A stretch of 64,000 bases of DNA from Otis tarda (GCA_026413225.1 CM048554.1:91057963-91121962); one strand, 5' to 3'. Positions 40,084-54,515 are shown, counted from the stretch's first letter. Notes: generated from the letters alone by a model not told the origin. A program made the numbers and translations.

Positions 40084-40508
40084 CGTTACATATACAGTTT
40101 TCTGGTTTGGAAGAAGCTTTTCTAGTTTTTAAATGTGTAACCACTTATAGGAATTAGCTGTTATTTCTTCGTGTTATTTTATTGGGACATCATTAGTGGC
40201 TTGTTTTCTTATCATTAACAGACAACTAAGGCTGGCTCCCAAACAGCAAGTGCTAAAAACATATCACCTTGTAAGTCAGCTTTTAATAATTTTAGACTCA
40301 CAACTGTAACATATGGTGTCACTTGAAAATAAATGTTTCATTTAAATGTTTTAATTTCTTTTCGAGATGCACTGTTTACACATGCTGATAGTATAGCTGG
40401 TTAGGTGAGGTTACGCAATGACAACCTATTTCTGAAGGGACACGTAGACAAATTTCTGCCAATGGCATACAGATAGTCATGAGCAGAAATTTGCCTATAA
40501 ATAATGGA

Positions 40509-40530
40509 TTTAGCATGCATGCATGCTAAA
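40509..40530. repeat. Perfect 22-bp palindrome
   Basis: The sequence from TTTAGCATGC to GCATGCTAAA is its own reverse complement over all 22 bases, with alternating GCAT units in the middle. It could be a dimeric factor site or a chance GCATGC run. Confidence 0.85.
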
Positions 40531-43327
40531 GTGGGGTAATGCAGATGCTCGCCTTGGCAGCTGAATTCGTATTAAAATAGAAAAATAACTCTGTATTTCA
40601 TACTTAGATCTGCAAAGCCATACAGATCTCTGGTATCACCTGGGTAGGGAGATGCATGTCAGAACAGGTTGCTAGGAGGATGCAACAGAGTTTAAATAGA
40701 TATTTTCAGAGAGAGGACACTGCAGTTAAGGAGATGGCTGAGAAATTTAAGTATCAGTTCTGCAAACAATGTGAATGTTGAGAAAATGTTTTCATACTGG
40801 AGCTGAACAAAACAATATCAACTCTGATTCTGTGCAAGAGATTTCCCATGCAGGAGATGCTCAGTTGCCCAATATACTCCATCTCCCAAAGGATAATTCT
40901 GTTTTCCCTCTCATCCATAGTGCTTAGTGACATTTGGTAGACTGCGTATGAGACATGCTGTGCAGTATTTCTCCATTAACAAATCAAAAGATACGACATT
41001 TCACTTTTTTTTTCTCCTTTAAAATTTATTTATACCACATATTTTTGTGGCATAAGAAATCCTTCTTTGTTAAGGTCAGCAACTCCACAGTCAGCCTTCG
41101 TAAAACAGTTCTTTTAGCCTTTGTGGATAATGCTGTGCCTCATTGTTCCCCTTGCCAATACTTCAGACTACAAACCATCACTCAGGTTACCTGAGGCAAA
41201 ACAGTCCCATCTTTGTGTCCAGTCTTAATTTCCCTTTTAGCCTCTTCCTTAGGCTCCATGCCCATAATTTTTCTTTATTAGCTGATACCAACTGACAAAT
41301 GAAAACATTTTAAGGGCTGAAGCATGTCTCACTGGAGTCCTACTTTCTTTATAACTCTCCACCTTTAGAACAAAACCAAGCAAATCTCCCACTGCAGTCC
41401 CATTATTTGAACATTCACATTTCTGGAAGTAAGTCACGAATAAGCCCAGTCGGGTCCATATAGAAATGTTACAATCTATATTCTCTCTCCTCTCCTGCTA
41501 TTGCCCCCTAACACTTGACAAAATAGGCACAACAGAAGGGAACAGCAAGTTAATCAAGTTTCCCTGATTTAGTAACTGCAGAGTCACGTTTTACTTACCT
41601 ACTAGTTACTGAAGTGTTGAACAGGAATTTGGGACTCCTGTGTCTCTGAAATCCCTGATTTTTAGCCTTGTTGATTAAAAAAAAAAAAAAAGAGAGAAAC
41701 GTGGCACAAGGCATAATTCAAATCAAGTTTCCCCAGCCAGGACACCTCCCAAGTTTCTCATCTCAGAGTTCTGGCTCCAGAGCAAAGCCTGGGCTCACCC
41801 ACCCTGCCACCAGCAATGCTTAAGCAGCACCAGCCCATGCAACCTGGGGACTTGATAAAACCTAAGCAAATTGGCAGCCCATCCTCCTTGGGAGCAACTG
41901 CAGGCTTCCACTCACCTCTGCTGAAGAAGAAGGAAAGAGATTCCCTGTGCTGGCATCTCCATAGTCCATGAACTCAGCCGGTCACCTCTAACATCGCTGT
42001 CAGGGAAATATGCTGGCACCAAACACACAGAAATGAAAGCAAAAGCCTTTCTCTTCCAGACCAATCAAGTCTGACAATTGTCTTGTGGTGGATGCCAAAG
42101 AGATTCTGAACAAGAGGAAATTTTGGCAGAAATGACGGCTTCTTCTAGGTAAGCATCTGCCTACATAGGATTTATGCAAACATTTCCTCACTTGGTCTGT
42201 AACCACCCCTTCGCAGCTAAGCAGTTCAGCGTTATCGCCAATTCTTTACATAGTTCTGAGTTTAAAATACTACAACTGCCTAAAATAAGAGGAATTTCAA
42301 TTACACTGCTCTCTGAAAGGAAAGAGGTGGAAGCCAGATTGACAATTTAAGCTGATAGCTGAGATACTGCCTTGCCAGCATTTTTGGCACCTGGCCTAGG
42401 GAGGAAGTAACAAGAGGAAGGGAAGGGACAAAGAGAAAGAAGGAATAAAGGAGAGTGAGAGTGATCCAATCCACTTAATATAATGACATATATTCCCTAT
42501 AAAGAGATCTTTATAGTCAGTGGAAAGAGAGCTGTGGTTTTCCAACATGACAGAGGGCATTCTCATTCACCAGAGACACCTCTGCCTCTTTGTTGACAGC
42601 ACAGGGGACTTGGGGGTTTTCAGGGAGTGATGAGGCACTAAAGTGAATTGCCTCTCTTCCTCAGAGAGTACAAAAAACCAGTGAAAAAGATCAGATAATT
42701 TCGCTCACTTGGAGTGTCGTCCACCTGATGCTTTTCCGAGAAGGGATACCCGTTGGAGCAGAGGACTGTTGAGGTTTGCAAAGCTTGACCTGGGGGGGCT
42801 GGGGAAAGAAATTCGGTCCCAGACCAGAGTTGCAAGAAAGCTCTGGAGGGGACACTGATTTACACCTACTCCAAACAAGCACTTCAGAGCTGGTATTAAT
42901 AACAGGCTAAATTATTAAAAAAAAAAAACAGTCTACAGAAGTGGTTGGCAGGTCAGAAATTGTAATGACAGTTACAAATAGGACTGTGAGTCCAGAATGA
43001 CAGTTCTCTGCAAAACCAAAAAAAAACCCAAATAGATTAGAGCTGGGAAGTCCCAGGTTGCAACCCCAAGCTTCCAGCTGAAACAACAACATTCCCAGCC
43101 ACAGTGGGAGCAGGTACCCAGTTGGAGAGAGCTGCTCAGAGAGAGAGCAGGATCAAAAGAATTATACGAAGCATGATAAAACCAATCAAGTCTGCAGGTC
43201 AGAAATGTAGTGAAGGATAGTACCTGCTGAGGCAGAAACAACTGCCTTGGCTGGCAGCCAGTACAAAGGGTGGGCCATAAGTCTACGTGCAGGCAAGGTA
43301 AAAGCCAGGTAGGAAATAGGTATTTCT

Positions 43328-43367
43328 GCATCAGTGTGTGAAACTGAAAAGCATCAGTGTGTGAAAA
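43328..43367 (+). repeat. Short direct duplication, period 23 bp
   Basis: GCATCAGTGTGTGAAA occurs at 43328 and again at 43351, separated by CTGAAAA. It is a local duplication. Confidence 0.8.
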
Positions 43368-45787
43368 TTGATTTGCCATCTGGGCAGGTATACCAAATGC
43401 CTAAACAAAGGATTCCTCAGCCCTCTGCAAGCACAGGGTCAGGCATACAAAAGAACAACATTAGCATCTCTTGTGGGTGCAGACACAAGTTGCTGCATTA
43501 GGCACTGGAGAGAACTGTCTTGAAAAGTCCCGAAAGATCATCTCAAACTGAAGCAGGAGCTGTACTCTCAGACTGAAAGAAGTATTGTTCTGCGAAGAGG
43601 GGTGTGCAGGGGTATCAAGCATTCAGAAAGTTACTAAGGTGTGAAACTTGTAGGCATTGCTGGGCTGCCTAAGCATCATGTGAATGTAGCTGAAGCAAGA
43701 ATATTGCAAAGGTTAAGGTATATGGAAGTATATGAAAGCCAGTACACTTCAAATCTGTATTTAGCTCACAGTTACACCAAATCTACCAGTACATTATGAA
43801 ACACCTAGAATGCCAGGCAGCATTACTGCTCACAACAAGGAGGTTTGCCTTATCATACTGGATATGTCAAGCTCTCCTCTCAGTGCAAAAAGCCCTGTGG
43901 AGTCAAATGAGAAAGCAGCAAAATATTCCCAGGCAAGATCGTATTTGTAAATGCATTAAGTAACGTTTGTCTGAAGCTGAGGGAAAAATTTTGTCACAGA
44001 ACCCAAACTGGCCAGTATAAAGAACTATTAATAACTGCAAAACATGTAATTTAGAAAGCTAAATAAGAATAACTTATGGATTATACCATCAAGACCAACA
44101 TATTCAGGGCCAAAAGGGCAAATGGGAATAATTTGCAACTGATCCGCAGGATGATGGGGAGGGGCAGACCCCGGCAGTGGTTCCAGATTTATTATCCTCT
44201 GTTGACATAGACTTCTCATTTCCAATATGCAAGAATTAGAGACGGAACAGAAGGCATTGAAACTCCTTTGGCCAAGCTGTAGAGAGTGCCAAGCACCAGC
44301 TGTGGTCTGGTCTTCCAGTCCTTTGAACAAAAGGCTGCAGCTAATGCAGCAAGTCGTCCTGGTATTCAGGGCTTTCTTTGTGACCAGGAGGTGATGTGTC
44401 CCTTCTGGAGTTGAAATGGCCCAAAAGAAACACGGCTGTGGAAGAAAGGCTTATATATAATCTCTAAGGAAAGAGGTTTTGCTTGTCAACTACTTTAAAT
44501 GTCATGTATCCACACAAGGTGTGTGATAACATAGAGAGAATATCTCTCAAACTATCAGTTTTCTCCAGTAATGCCCAGGTTTCCCTCTGTGATATCAGAC
44601 ATGCTGCAGTTCTGCGCAGGTGGTGTAATTGCACTTGATTGATAGAAACACCGTGGATAAATGCTTGATTCTTCTGGTAAGGCCATAGTAGTCTCTCCCT
44701 GTTCTTCTCCCTCACATTTCTTGGGGATTAAAATCCTGGGAAATGTCCATTTACCTAATGGGTGCTGGTTAAAATAGAAATCTATATACATGTTACATAC
44801 CATGCACATCACTGCCGTAACAAAAAAAAAATCCCTTCAAAATACAAACTCGTTGAAGGCAAGCTGTCCACAGAAATGTGCCACGGCACTCAGTGTCTCT
44901 GTGGGCTGAAGTAAACTACACAGTGAGTTCCCCTGCACCCGTTGTCATTACTGCCTCTTCTGGTAATTTCTCTCTGACATTTTAAAAGAAGAATTAATCT
45001 CCCTGAGCACCTTCTTTTGTTTTTACAAATGCAGATCTTCAGGTTCAGTTTAAGCAAGCTCTCTGTGCACCGTGCAGAAGACAGTTGATAAGTTCTGTGT
45101 CATTACTGTAATTTGAATCACTATAGACTAGTGATTTAATATTTTAATGTAATCTTCTACACACCTACAATCAGCAAATGCACACTTAGAAATAAAAATT
45201 GTTTCAAAGTGCCACCAACTGTTGTTTTTGCAAACTGCAATTCAAAGAATGTGTTTTTTAAATGCGTCTACTGGATGTTGTAACATTTGCTAGTGTAGCA
45301 CACAACTGACAAGAACAAACCTACATTATCCCTTCCCCAAGCTAGAGAAGCAGCACATCCTATTATAATATCTCCCCTATGGCTAGGCTTCAAAGGCAAT
45401 ATAATACAGTAGTATACCAGGCACACCTTTTCTATTGTTTGTAATTTTTTTCTTCAGATTTATGTGTTTTAATGACAAGTTGATTTCCAAAACTCTCGAG
45501 AAACCTCCAAAATTATCTGAGAGAACCAAGTGCTAGAAGTTTGCTTTGCTTTTTAAATACATTTCCTATTAATGATGCGTGAGTTCTTAAGCATTTATGT
45601 ATGTGCTGAAAACACCATGCTCCAGTGCTCTGATTTCACCTCCTCCAGACTTTAGTTTTCATTCTTCTCAAACTTTGCTTTCCTCAGTTCCCTCACCCCC
45701 TGCATTTTGATTTTTCCTGATCCAGCTGGACTCCCCACAAGAAGAAACTCTTCTGTGATCCACTGACAGTGAGCAAAGAAACAGGAG

Positions 45788-46020
45788 AGATTTAAATTGG
45801 ATATCAGGAAAAAATTCTTTACCGAAAGGATTGTCAAGCATTGGAACAGGCTGCCCGGGTAGGTAGTGGGTTCACCATCCCTGGAGGTGTTTAAAGATGT
45901 TTAGATGTGGAGCTTAGGGACATGGTTTAGTGGTGGACTTTGCATTGCTAGGTTAAGGGTTGGACTTGATGATCTTAAAGGTCTTTTCCAACATAAATGA
46001 TTCTACGATTCTATGATTCC
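45788..46020 (+). mobile_element. CR1 LINE 3' fragment, distinct subfamily
   Basis: Reads TTTAAATTGGATATCAGG, CAAGCATTGGAACAGGCTGC, GGACATGGTTTAGTGGTGG and GATGATCTTAAAGGTC, ending in a degenerate tail (GATTCTACGATTCTATGATTC). The 3'UTR with GGACATGGTTTAGTGG matches 52040-52109 and differs from 21264-21495 and 37495-37800. Confidence 0.92.
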
Positions 46021-49000
46021 ATAAAGTTTACCAGAAAGGCATAGTGGTACTGATCTGTCGGTGCCACGAACAGGGTAAATAGTCACAGGAATTTGTCACT
46101 CTGCATTGCGCGTTAGTAATACAGCGTGAGACAGTCTTCTCAGGAGAGTGAACAGTTACAACTCCTGGTGAGCTGATCTCCATAAATAGAGTCTCTAAAT
46201 CAATTCTGTTTGCTTGCTGTGATCATATGAAATGCATCAGCTGTTAAATAAATCAATGTGACCCCAAAGATTCCTTGGCTTAAGATCTTATTATTTCGTG
46301 GCTATAGGCTGATTAGGCATTTAAATAATTTTCTGTGATAGCATCTGCATTATTTGAATATGCCAGATCGTGAACACAAACCTTTAGATTTCTCCAGTGT
46401 TTTATTTGCCAGCAAGAACAATAATTAAAATAACAACAGCCCTCCCTTGCTTTTGTTGATACCATTCAGTTTTTTCCAAAGAGACAAAGTAGGCATTTTA
46501 CTAGTTTGAAAAGAAATGTGTTCTGCAAGGTCTCAGTTATTCAGCTATCGACTGGTGGAAGCATTCATTTCAGAGAACAGTAAGTTACTCCACCTTTCTC
46601 AGTCCAAATTGATCGAACAGAATGAGACCCCCTTTGAAGTCTGAATTCCTCCACAATTTTTCTTTCAAAACAGCAGTTCTGAACCCCCTGTAGATGTAGC
46701 GGGTAATCAGTGCTGATTGATTTCTGAGTGTGTGGATGGAAGAACAGGGGGAGAAACAGCGCAGTGACAGGAAAGGATGCGAAGTTCAAGAACATTGTAG
46801 GCATGTGCCAAGGAGACCTTTCATAAAGGCAATAGGGTGACTGCAAAAAAGCCAGTGAGGAAAAAGAACGAAAGATAGAGCTGAAAGGTGAAGCAAGGAG
46901 GTTGTAGCTCAGAGGAAACTGTCAATGCAATGACTTGGGGAGGGAGGAGTTTTCAGCAAAACAGCACACGGTTAAATGGAGGAGATGAGGGAGAAGAGGG
47001 TGCAGATTTGCAGAAGTCCTTAATCATATGGAAAGAAATCTGCTCAGTTTTCTGTTCTGAGAGAAAAGGATCCCAAGGCAGCACATATTGACAAAACACT
47101 AAACATCTGAGCTGTGTGCCAGTTCCTTTTTCTTAAACAAAGTTTCAAAAGAAACAAATTAATAGTTTGGTTAAGAAAAGCACTGACTTACAATGCCCAC
47201 AATTTTCCTTATAAGAGGAATTCTGGTTTTTTTTAAGACTATCTCAAAGATTTGAAATATTTTCTGGCTGTTTCAATGAACAGAAATATCCAGATCCTCA
47301 AAGCTGCCACTGCCTTGTTGGTAGCTGGCTTTATCACTGAACTTCCTGATATAAGAAAAACAAAACAAACCAAAACATACCACAGTAAGAAATGCCTTTA
47401 TTTCCATTCACTGTTTTACAAGTAATCATGTGATTATTGGCTAGATAAATCTCCAGTGCTGTGCAATATGACTTCATATTTTTGACTGGTCTTACAGGCA
47501 TAGTTCTGACTACATAACATCTATGGTTGCCATAATCATATAAAAGTATCACACTAAATAAAAGTAAGGCTGAATTTTGCAACTGGCATTGCAAAGGAAT
47601 GGAGAACAGAATCACAATTGGCAAACAAAGTAAAATCTTGAGAATTTGCAGGGTATAATATCAGGTTTTTGTGGCCCACACTAATGTGGCTCTGCAGTTT
47701 TGATTTCCTTTCCAGTTTAGATCTAGGACTCATTAAATGAGTCTTCTAGTGTCAACTTAGGTGACAACATAGAAAGAGCATATTCTTTTCCTTAATGAGG
47801 AGTAAATATGAATTTTGTAGAGCTGCAGTGAAAGCCTACCACCCATATTTAACATTGGTTTATGAAAAACACATCTTTTCAGTTCTCCTTGTTTCCTAAT
47901 AAATTGCTTCAGCATCCTTTCCCCACAGTGCTTTCAAGATGGATACATCTCACCGTTTCATTAATACAGTCTTGAACAGCAGCGCTTCCTTTTGTAACAA
48001 ATTAGCATTACTTTAGTGTGCAATATGGGTTTGAGTCTTATTTACATTAGGATCCTTTATACCATTCTCACAAAAGACACATTTTTATAGGGAAAATCTA
48101 ATGTATGCTGCAAATATTTAGTTGCAGAGGCAACTAGGCTAAGGCAGCCTCCCTGTTTTTTTTTGCCACAGTAGAGAGAGAGAGACGTGTAGCACCAAAT
48201 CTTCTGTCCTGCCCTGGCACGGGCTCTAATGCTTGTAACAGCACTCATCAGCACAGACCAGGCTTTCTGTGTGTATTGATGGCTGAATGCTGACCCCCAA
48301 ATTCCACTTATCAGAGAGAGACGGTGAGTCTTTTGTTCTCACTAATGAGGGACCAGACAGGGTGAACAGGTTTGGGATTTCTCTGAGACTCCCATACCAC
48401 AGAAACGCATTTTGCACTGTACAGTCATGTCACCCATCAGAGAGGTGGTTATCAGAGAGAAGCTGAACTCACATGTGTTACTACAGGCTAATTTCCAAGC
48501 TTACAGAAGACTCGAATTTCTGACTTGTCTGCAACAAATGAAGTAATTCCCTATTCTTTCCTTCATCGCTCTGATTGTTATAAACCCACTTCTGCTGAAG
48601 TGGTCAGGTGTAATTTAAACCCAGTATTCTTCTCAAACTACAAACCTCTTCATTTAACATTCCTCCTGGCTATTTGAGGAGCGAATAAATATCCTTCTGC
48701 TTTTCAGAAAAACGCCTCTGCAATTGAACCTCTTATTAAATCCTTAGATTAGTAAGAGCTGTCCTGTCATACAAATATTCCATTAGCATCAAAAAATAGT
48801 CAGAGAAGAAGCCGCTGAGTGTTCCTGCTAAATGAAAATTCTTATGAAGATTGTAAGATCCACAGGGTTTGCCTACCACAAAAGCAATCTATTGAGTTGT
48901 AACTAATAGGAACAACAATAATAGTAACAGAATTGTAACACTTCTCTTTCAAATGTGCTAAGGCAAAACTTTGCCTTGATCAATAATCTAAACAGATTTG

Positions 49001-49492
49001 CTTCAGTCCATCAATTTTGCTTTCTAGCACATTGTGTCCTCCCTTTAACCACACTTGGACCAGTGAAATACCACTGTTTCCTGTTCTCCACTGGGACATT
49101 GCACATTCCTGGCAACCCCTCCTATCTCTTACTTCATTAGTCCGATCTCCATTTTCTCTAGTTCCCTTGATTTTATGGCAATTAATTCTGAAAACCAAAC
49201 AGCACACTGCTAGCATCAAGTCACCCTTTTTTTGTTAACACATGGTGCTAGCCAGTGGCACAACAAGGCAGGATCCAAATCCTGCTGGGATTTTAACCCA
49301 AATGGTGATTCCACCCACTCCCACCCATATACAATACTTAAAGTGGCAAGTCTATGTCAAGGTTGACAAAATCCTCATTGTCTTGATAGCTAAAGCTACC
49401 TTTCCAAAATTCAGTCATTACTATTTATTAATCCTTCATGGCTATGTCCAGAAATCCTGCTGCATTAATACAAAGAAAGGTAGAAATGACAG

Positions 49493-49590
49493 CTGGAGAA
49501 GGATCATCTGGAAGTCATCCAGCCTGACCTGCTCTGGGGAGCAGACCTGTGCCAGCACCAGGTCAGGTCAGCCTGTGGCTTTGCCTCACC
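49493..49590 (-). mobile_element. Probable old CR1 scrap
   Basis: GGATCATCTGGAAGTCATCC, then AGCCTGACCTGCTC and AGGTCAGGTCAGCCTGTGGC follow the order of the CR1 3' region read in reverse (catctagtccaacct..., agatcaggttgctcagggc). Short and diverged, so only probable. Confidence 0.42.
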
Positions 49591-49918
49591 AACACAGCAG
49601 AGGTAGGTGGAGCTTCTCTTTTAAGTTGTCCCCTGTCTTGCTTCCACTGATTAGTTTATAAAATGGTAGAGTACATCTGCAATTTACTAGTAAACAGCTA
49701 TTTTAAAATAAAACCTACAGCTGTGTTTTTATACTAGTTCTGTTTTGTGTTCCTCCTAGAAGGAGCTTAAGAGCTTCACTATTCTCAAGGTAAACTAAAA
49801 AGTGTTACAAATGTGTTGTAAGAAACTTCCTGACTGCAATTTCCCATTTCTTCTTATACTAACCATCATGATCACGAACAACAGATTATTCCCTTCCTTT
49901 TTGTGATTATATTGGACC

Positions 49919-50072
49919 TATATTTATATATATCACACATACACATATACCTATATACATGTATACATATTAAATCATATATATAGTTCTATCACATATA
50001 TATCAACATATATAAGACCTACATATAATGATACATATGTATTTCATATATATCTGAAATCTATATATTTCA
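49919..50072. repeat. TA/CATA-rich microsatellite
   Basis: About 150 bp of imperfect TATA, CATA and ACATAT units with short unique interruptions. It is low-complexity sequence prone to length change. Confidence 0.9.
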
Positions 50073-52039
50073 ATCTTCTTACACTAACTTAATGTAAGGG
50101 AAAAAACTTAGGAGAATGGTGTAGGAAGAACTAATGAGACTGAGAAGTCAAATATCACAAAAAGTAGGAATGGGGATTCAGAGTTGAAAACCACAAGTGT
50201 CTTTTACCTGTGGAAAGAGTTTAGGAAGGAAGCTTGATTGCAGGCTATTCGATTGCAGGCTACAGAGAACTATATTGGCAGAAGTCATTCGATACCAGGT
50301 ACTCTTTAATTGAACAGAAAAAAAAAGCATGGAAAGACCAGAAACTGTTGAACACCAAAGGCATCCAAGTTCATGTTAAAAAGAAAACGGAAAATTTTAT
50401 CAGAGGAAGCAACTTACCAGTGGAGTAGATTAAAAAGGCATGTGGGAGAATGAGTTGGGATGTTTCAGCATTTGAATGTGTGACCTGCTGAAGACCTCTC
50501 TGTTGTGTCCCTGAAGATTTGTCTGCTTTTCTTCCAGGTATCTCAGCTGGTATATTGCCTATCTCACTCCTCTATGGCCTGATTGTCACTCTAGTCACAA
50601 ACTTTCGAGTCAGAGTAGGGTTGGTGAAATTGTGTGCCCTGTGGTTATCATAACCCCTAATACTCCTTCGGTCTTTAAAAATCGGTTACTTAACCATGGG
50701 TTGAAGAAGCCTCAGATGGGTAGATGTATTTCCCCAACTTTTATGTTGTTTCTGTGTATAGACAGCTCTTATTTCTTAAAACAGCTTGTAGATACACTCA
50801 GGCTGCCATTCTGTTCTATCATCCCACTATGTTAGCATTTTGCAGGACTCTGCCACTATGCTTGTTCACTTCTCAACAAATTACATTTAAGGCTTACTTC
50901 ATTATTATTGTCTAATCAAGAGAAGGATTCCCTACTTGAAGAACCATGTTTACTTAGCTTTTGATTTCTGCTATATAGTTATGACAACATTTAACTATGG
51001 TGACTGTGGTATTATCAGAGTGAGGGAACTTACGCCCCTAGCAGCCCCTCTACTCTCTCATCTTTTATCACGGATAAATAGGGAAGGATGGTTCATAGGA
51101 GCATCTAACCATTTTCTTTCTCCTGTGTATGAATTGTGGTTACAGATAAATGTTAGATGTGTTGGTCAAAGACTTTGTCTTTATCCAAACCTCTTCAAGC
51201 ATAATTTCCACTAGTCTAGTTACGTATGACCTCCAGTATTGGTCCTTTTTTTATTGTCTTCCGCACACTGGTTATATCAGTTCCAAACAATCTCATCCCA
51301 TGTGGTGCCAAGTTCAATTTGACTCCAGCCTAAAAAAATTACCTGCCAAGATATTGCCATTGTCTCAAACTTTTTTTCTGTTTGTAATAGGAGGATGCTC
51401 AAATTCTCTAACAAGTTTCAAATATTCAAAAAATGCTATCCAGCATGTAAGTAGTGTAGGCGGAATTTAACTGCAAATGGACATAGTTATATTACTTAAA
51501 TGATAGTGGGATTTGGTCCTTATTTTGTCAAAATTGATTTTTGGTCCCTGAGATCATTTGCTGTTCATTTTCTATACTTTCACATTCCTGGCTTTCAGAG
51601 TAACCCACACAAACTTTTCCTACAGAGGTATACCCATTTGCAAATCACCTCCATCTGAGTATTGTATAATTTAGTAAAGCTACTGCTTGTATAATCTACT
51701 TTTGTCAAGATGCAAAGACTTACATTATCTAAAACAGTTGAATAAATATTCTCAAATTCCTCTATTGCTTTCCTTCATCTGGCTGTGCCCACCAAGTGTT
51801 CTTTAAATTACAGAGAGTTAAATTGTGCCCTTTAGCTTCAAATATATCAAAATGTAGAAACTTCATGAAAAAGCCCTGGAACCATTTCATCCAGTCCTCC
51901 TTTTTCAAGGTCACATTGAACATGCTTATGATTAAACATTCAAGTAATTTTTTTCCTCATTTCTCTGGTCTTTGGTAAATCTGATAGGCAATTTATTGGA
52001 AACTGCTGATACATCAGTGAAAGTCAGAGGGTTTGAAAA

Positions 52040-52109
52040 TGGTTAACGGTTGGACTCAATGTTCTTAGGGGTCTTTTCCAGTCTAAATGATTCCATGACT
52101 CTACGATTC
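52040..52109 (+). mobile_element. CR1 LINE 3' end, 70-bp scrap
   Basis: GGTTAACGGTTGGACTCAAT, GGGGTCTTTTCCAGTCTAAA and a decayed tail GATTCCATGACTCTACGATTC match the last bases of a CR1 copy of the same type as 45788-46020. Extreme 5' truncation. Confidence 0.85.
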
Positions 52110-54515
52110 ATTGAAAAGCAGCAGAAAAGTTAGAATTCCTTTTAAACAAAAGCAGAATTGGGCCCAAAAAAAGGAGTGAAGTACTGAGAAGACAGCAGAT
52201 GATTTTAAAGTGGGATTAAAATCTCTGAAACAAGCTTAAAGGACTCCCTCCATGAAGGAAAGGAGGATATCTAAACATGCTGTAGTAATTTTCATGTAAC
52301 AAATCCAAGAAAGGAAGTGCACACGACCATCAGCTCCCAGGAATATCTCTCCTCATACTGTTTCAGCCAGATAATATTAGGCTGTCATCATCTGACTGAT
52401 CCATGTTTCACTGCTGCTCAGAGGACGATATCTCGGAGGACTTTGTGTACTTAATGGCAATCAAAATGGCAATGACTGAACGCTGCTGCCAAGACGCTGT
52501 TTTTTGAAAAGGGAGCTACTGAAATCTTACAAGTCTCTGTGAGAACATGAAACAAAAAACTCTTTTTGCAGGAATTTACAAAGTGTCCCTGGTGTAGGAA
52601 ATGAGAACACTGCTGAGATCTTACCAGATTCGTATTGAATCAATTAGAAAAGCAACTTAAATTACTGGGTCTGTCACCACTGGTCCAAAGGCCATTGATG
52701 GGCCAGCACAGTGGAAGACAAGAGTAAATTAACATCTAACATTACAAATAATGCTAAGCCAGTAAGAAAGTCTGCATTGCTGAAGCAAGAAACATACCCC
52801 TAATGAAAGAGATTTCCTAGAATAAATGCCAATATTTGCACTACAGCCAAAGGAGAGAGGAAGAGGCCTGGAAAGCCACTCAGAATAGAGATCCTGCCTG
52901 CCATGAGTAGGTTCCTGAAGTTTTATTTCAGGTATATACACTTTAGGCAGAGGTTAGGCAGGATCACTTAAGATGAAACCCCCAGTTCTTATAATCAAAC
53001 TTTAAGTGAGAAATTATCATCTGGGGACTTCGGAGAACTTGATCTCTTAGGACAGATAAGAAGCAGTTGCAGAAGGGGAAGTGTAAAGCCCAGTCTTTGG
53101 GAACGTCTTTTCTAGCAGATTTGGGTTGTTGGGTTTTTTTTTCCCTTTTATCTCTACAGTTCAGAATTCAGGGCTGCAATAGAAGCGAACAACCAGGTGC
53201 ACATTACATTTTAATAGTCTGCTCTTTTACTTTCTTTTATTTCTGGCTAGCTGCATAAGGGAAATAAGGGACAGTTCTTATCTTTTAAAAATAGCAAAAC
53301 ATTCCAGTTTTACTCACACAGAAAATGAGGATTTTTTTTCATTTTGTAGGTTCTGACTGATCTTATTTTGAACTTTTTGCTGCACTGATCATGTCAGTTT
53401 ATGTGGATCAGTCACATGTTGCTAAGGGTACACCTTGTGTCATTCTTGGATCCAAAAAAGTGATTTCTGAACTGTACAGATGAAAAACAACACAAGATAA
53501 GATGTTGTTAATAGTTACTATTGCTACAAAAGCAGTTTACAGCAAGCCACTCCAAGCCCAGGATCAGGACCCTCAAAGCTATTTTCAAGGCTTAGCAAGC
53601 ACTTAGAGCAAATACGTCGTCTCTGTTCTAAAGAATTGCAGTCTAAGATTAGTGCTAGTAGAGACAGGCAGGTGGGAGAACATTGGCAAACAAAATACTA
53701 CCAGGAAGAATAATAGGTAGCAGTCATAGCTTAATCAACAGACTGACTCTTGTCAAGTGTGTCTTGTAAGCATCAGAGCAAAGGAGGATTTTTAGGAAAG
53801 ATAATGAGGATATCTGTGCCTGTGACAGGAACCTTCTCTCAAACCTGAGAAGGCATGGAGATGTCTGATTGAAATCAAATGAGACTCTGGGAGGGGCCAG
53901 CATCAGAGGCTAGTGGGAGGCAGTAATTGATCTGAATATGTGATGAGAAGCGGATAAACGACCAAAGGCTTTGAAAGTCATGTAAAGAAAATATGCTTGT
54001 TAGTGAGGTATTAGTGGAGGAATGAGATAAGGGAAGGGATGCACAAAGAAGGGATGAAGAGAGAAGGAGGTCATGGCCACAACAGCAGGCTGTGGAAATG
54101 TGTGGTAGCATTTGGGTAGGTGTAGAGCAGCTTCCAAGGCTAGAAAAAAAAGTATCTGAAACATGATAGAAACCAGACTAGTAGTTTTAGCTACTAAACC
54201 TCCCTAGCTCCACTCTTAAGCCGAGGCAGCGAGATAACTTCACCTGAGGTTCTTCCAGCACCTTACATGGGGCTTAGAGTTTTGGAGTGTAGAAATCTCC
54301 CATGATTTAGTGCTCTGTTTTAAACATGAGGGAGGCTGTGAGTCTTGGAGGGATATGCAAGGATGTTCTCTCTCCTCCTTCCCAGTGACAAGAGTGTGAG
54401 CAGAACAGGGGAACAGGATGTCAGGCTTCTGTGCAGAGGTGTGCCCAGCTGCAGGAGCAAGACATGGAGAAGGCAGCTTGCAAGTGAGGGGGAGAACATT
54501 CATGACTAGGATGAA

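Larger units (their letters stand above)
37801..45787. other. Intergenic, no gene seen
   Basis: A+T-rich with slightly G+C-richer patches (about 39060-39540, 41720-41900). It contains a slippage repeat (40007-40083), a perfect palindrome (40509-40530) and a short direct repeat (43328-43367). No exon is recognised. Confidence 0.5.
46021..52039. other. Intergenic, no gene seen
   Basis: Contains a probable CR1 scrap (49493-49590) and an AT microsatellite (49919-50072). Otherwise A+T-rich sequence without recognisable exon. Confidence 0.5.

Noticed and set aside
42972-43379. 135-codon minus-strand frame rich in Phe, Leu and Cys
   Set aside because: Looks like chance translation of pyrimidine-rich DNA; no recognised homolog.
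49242-49661. 139-codon frame
   Set aside because: Runs through a probable CR1 scrap and shows no protein family features.
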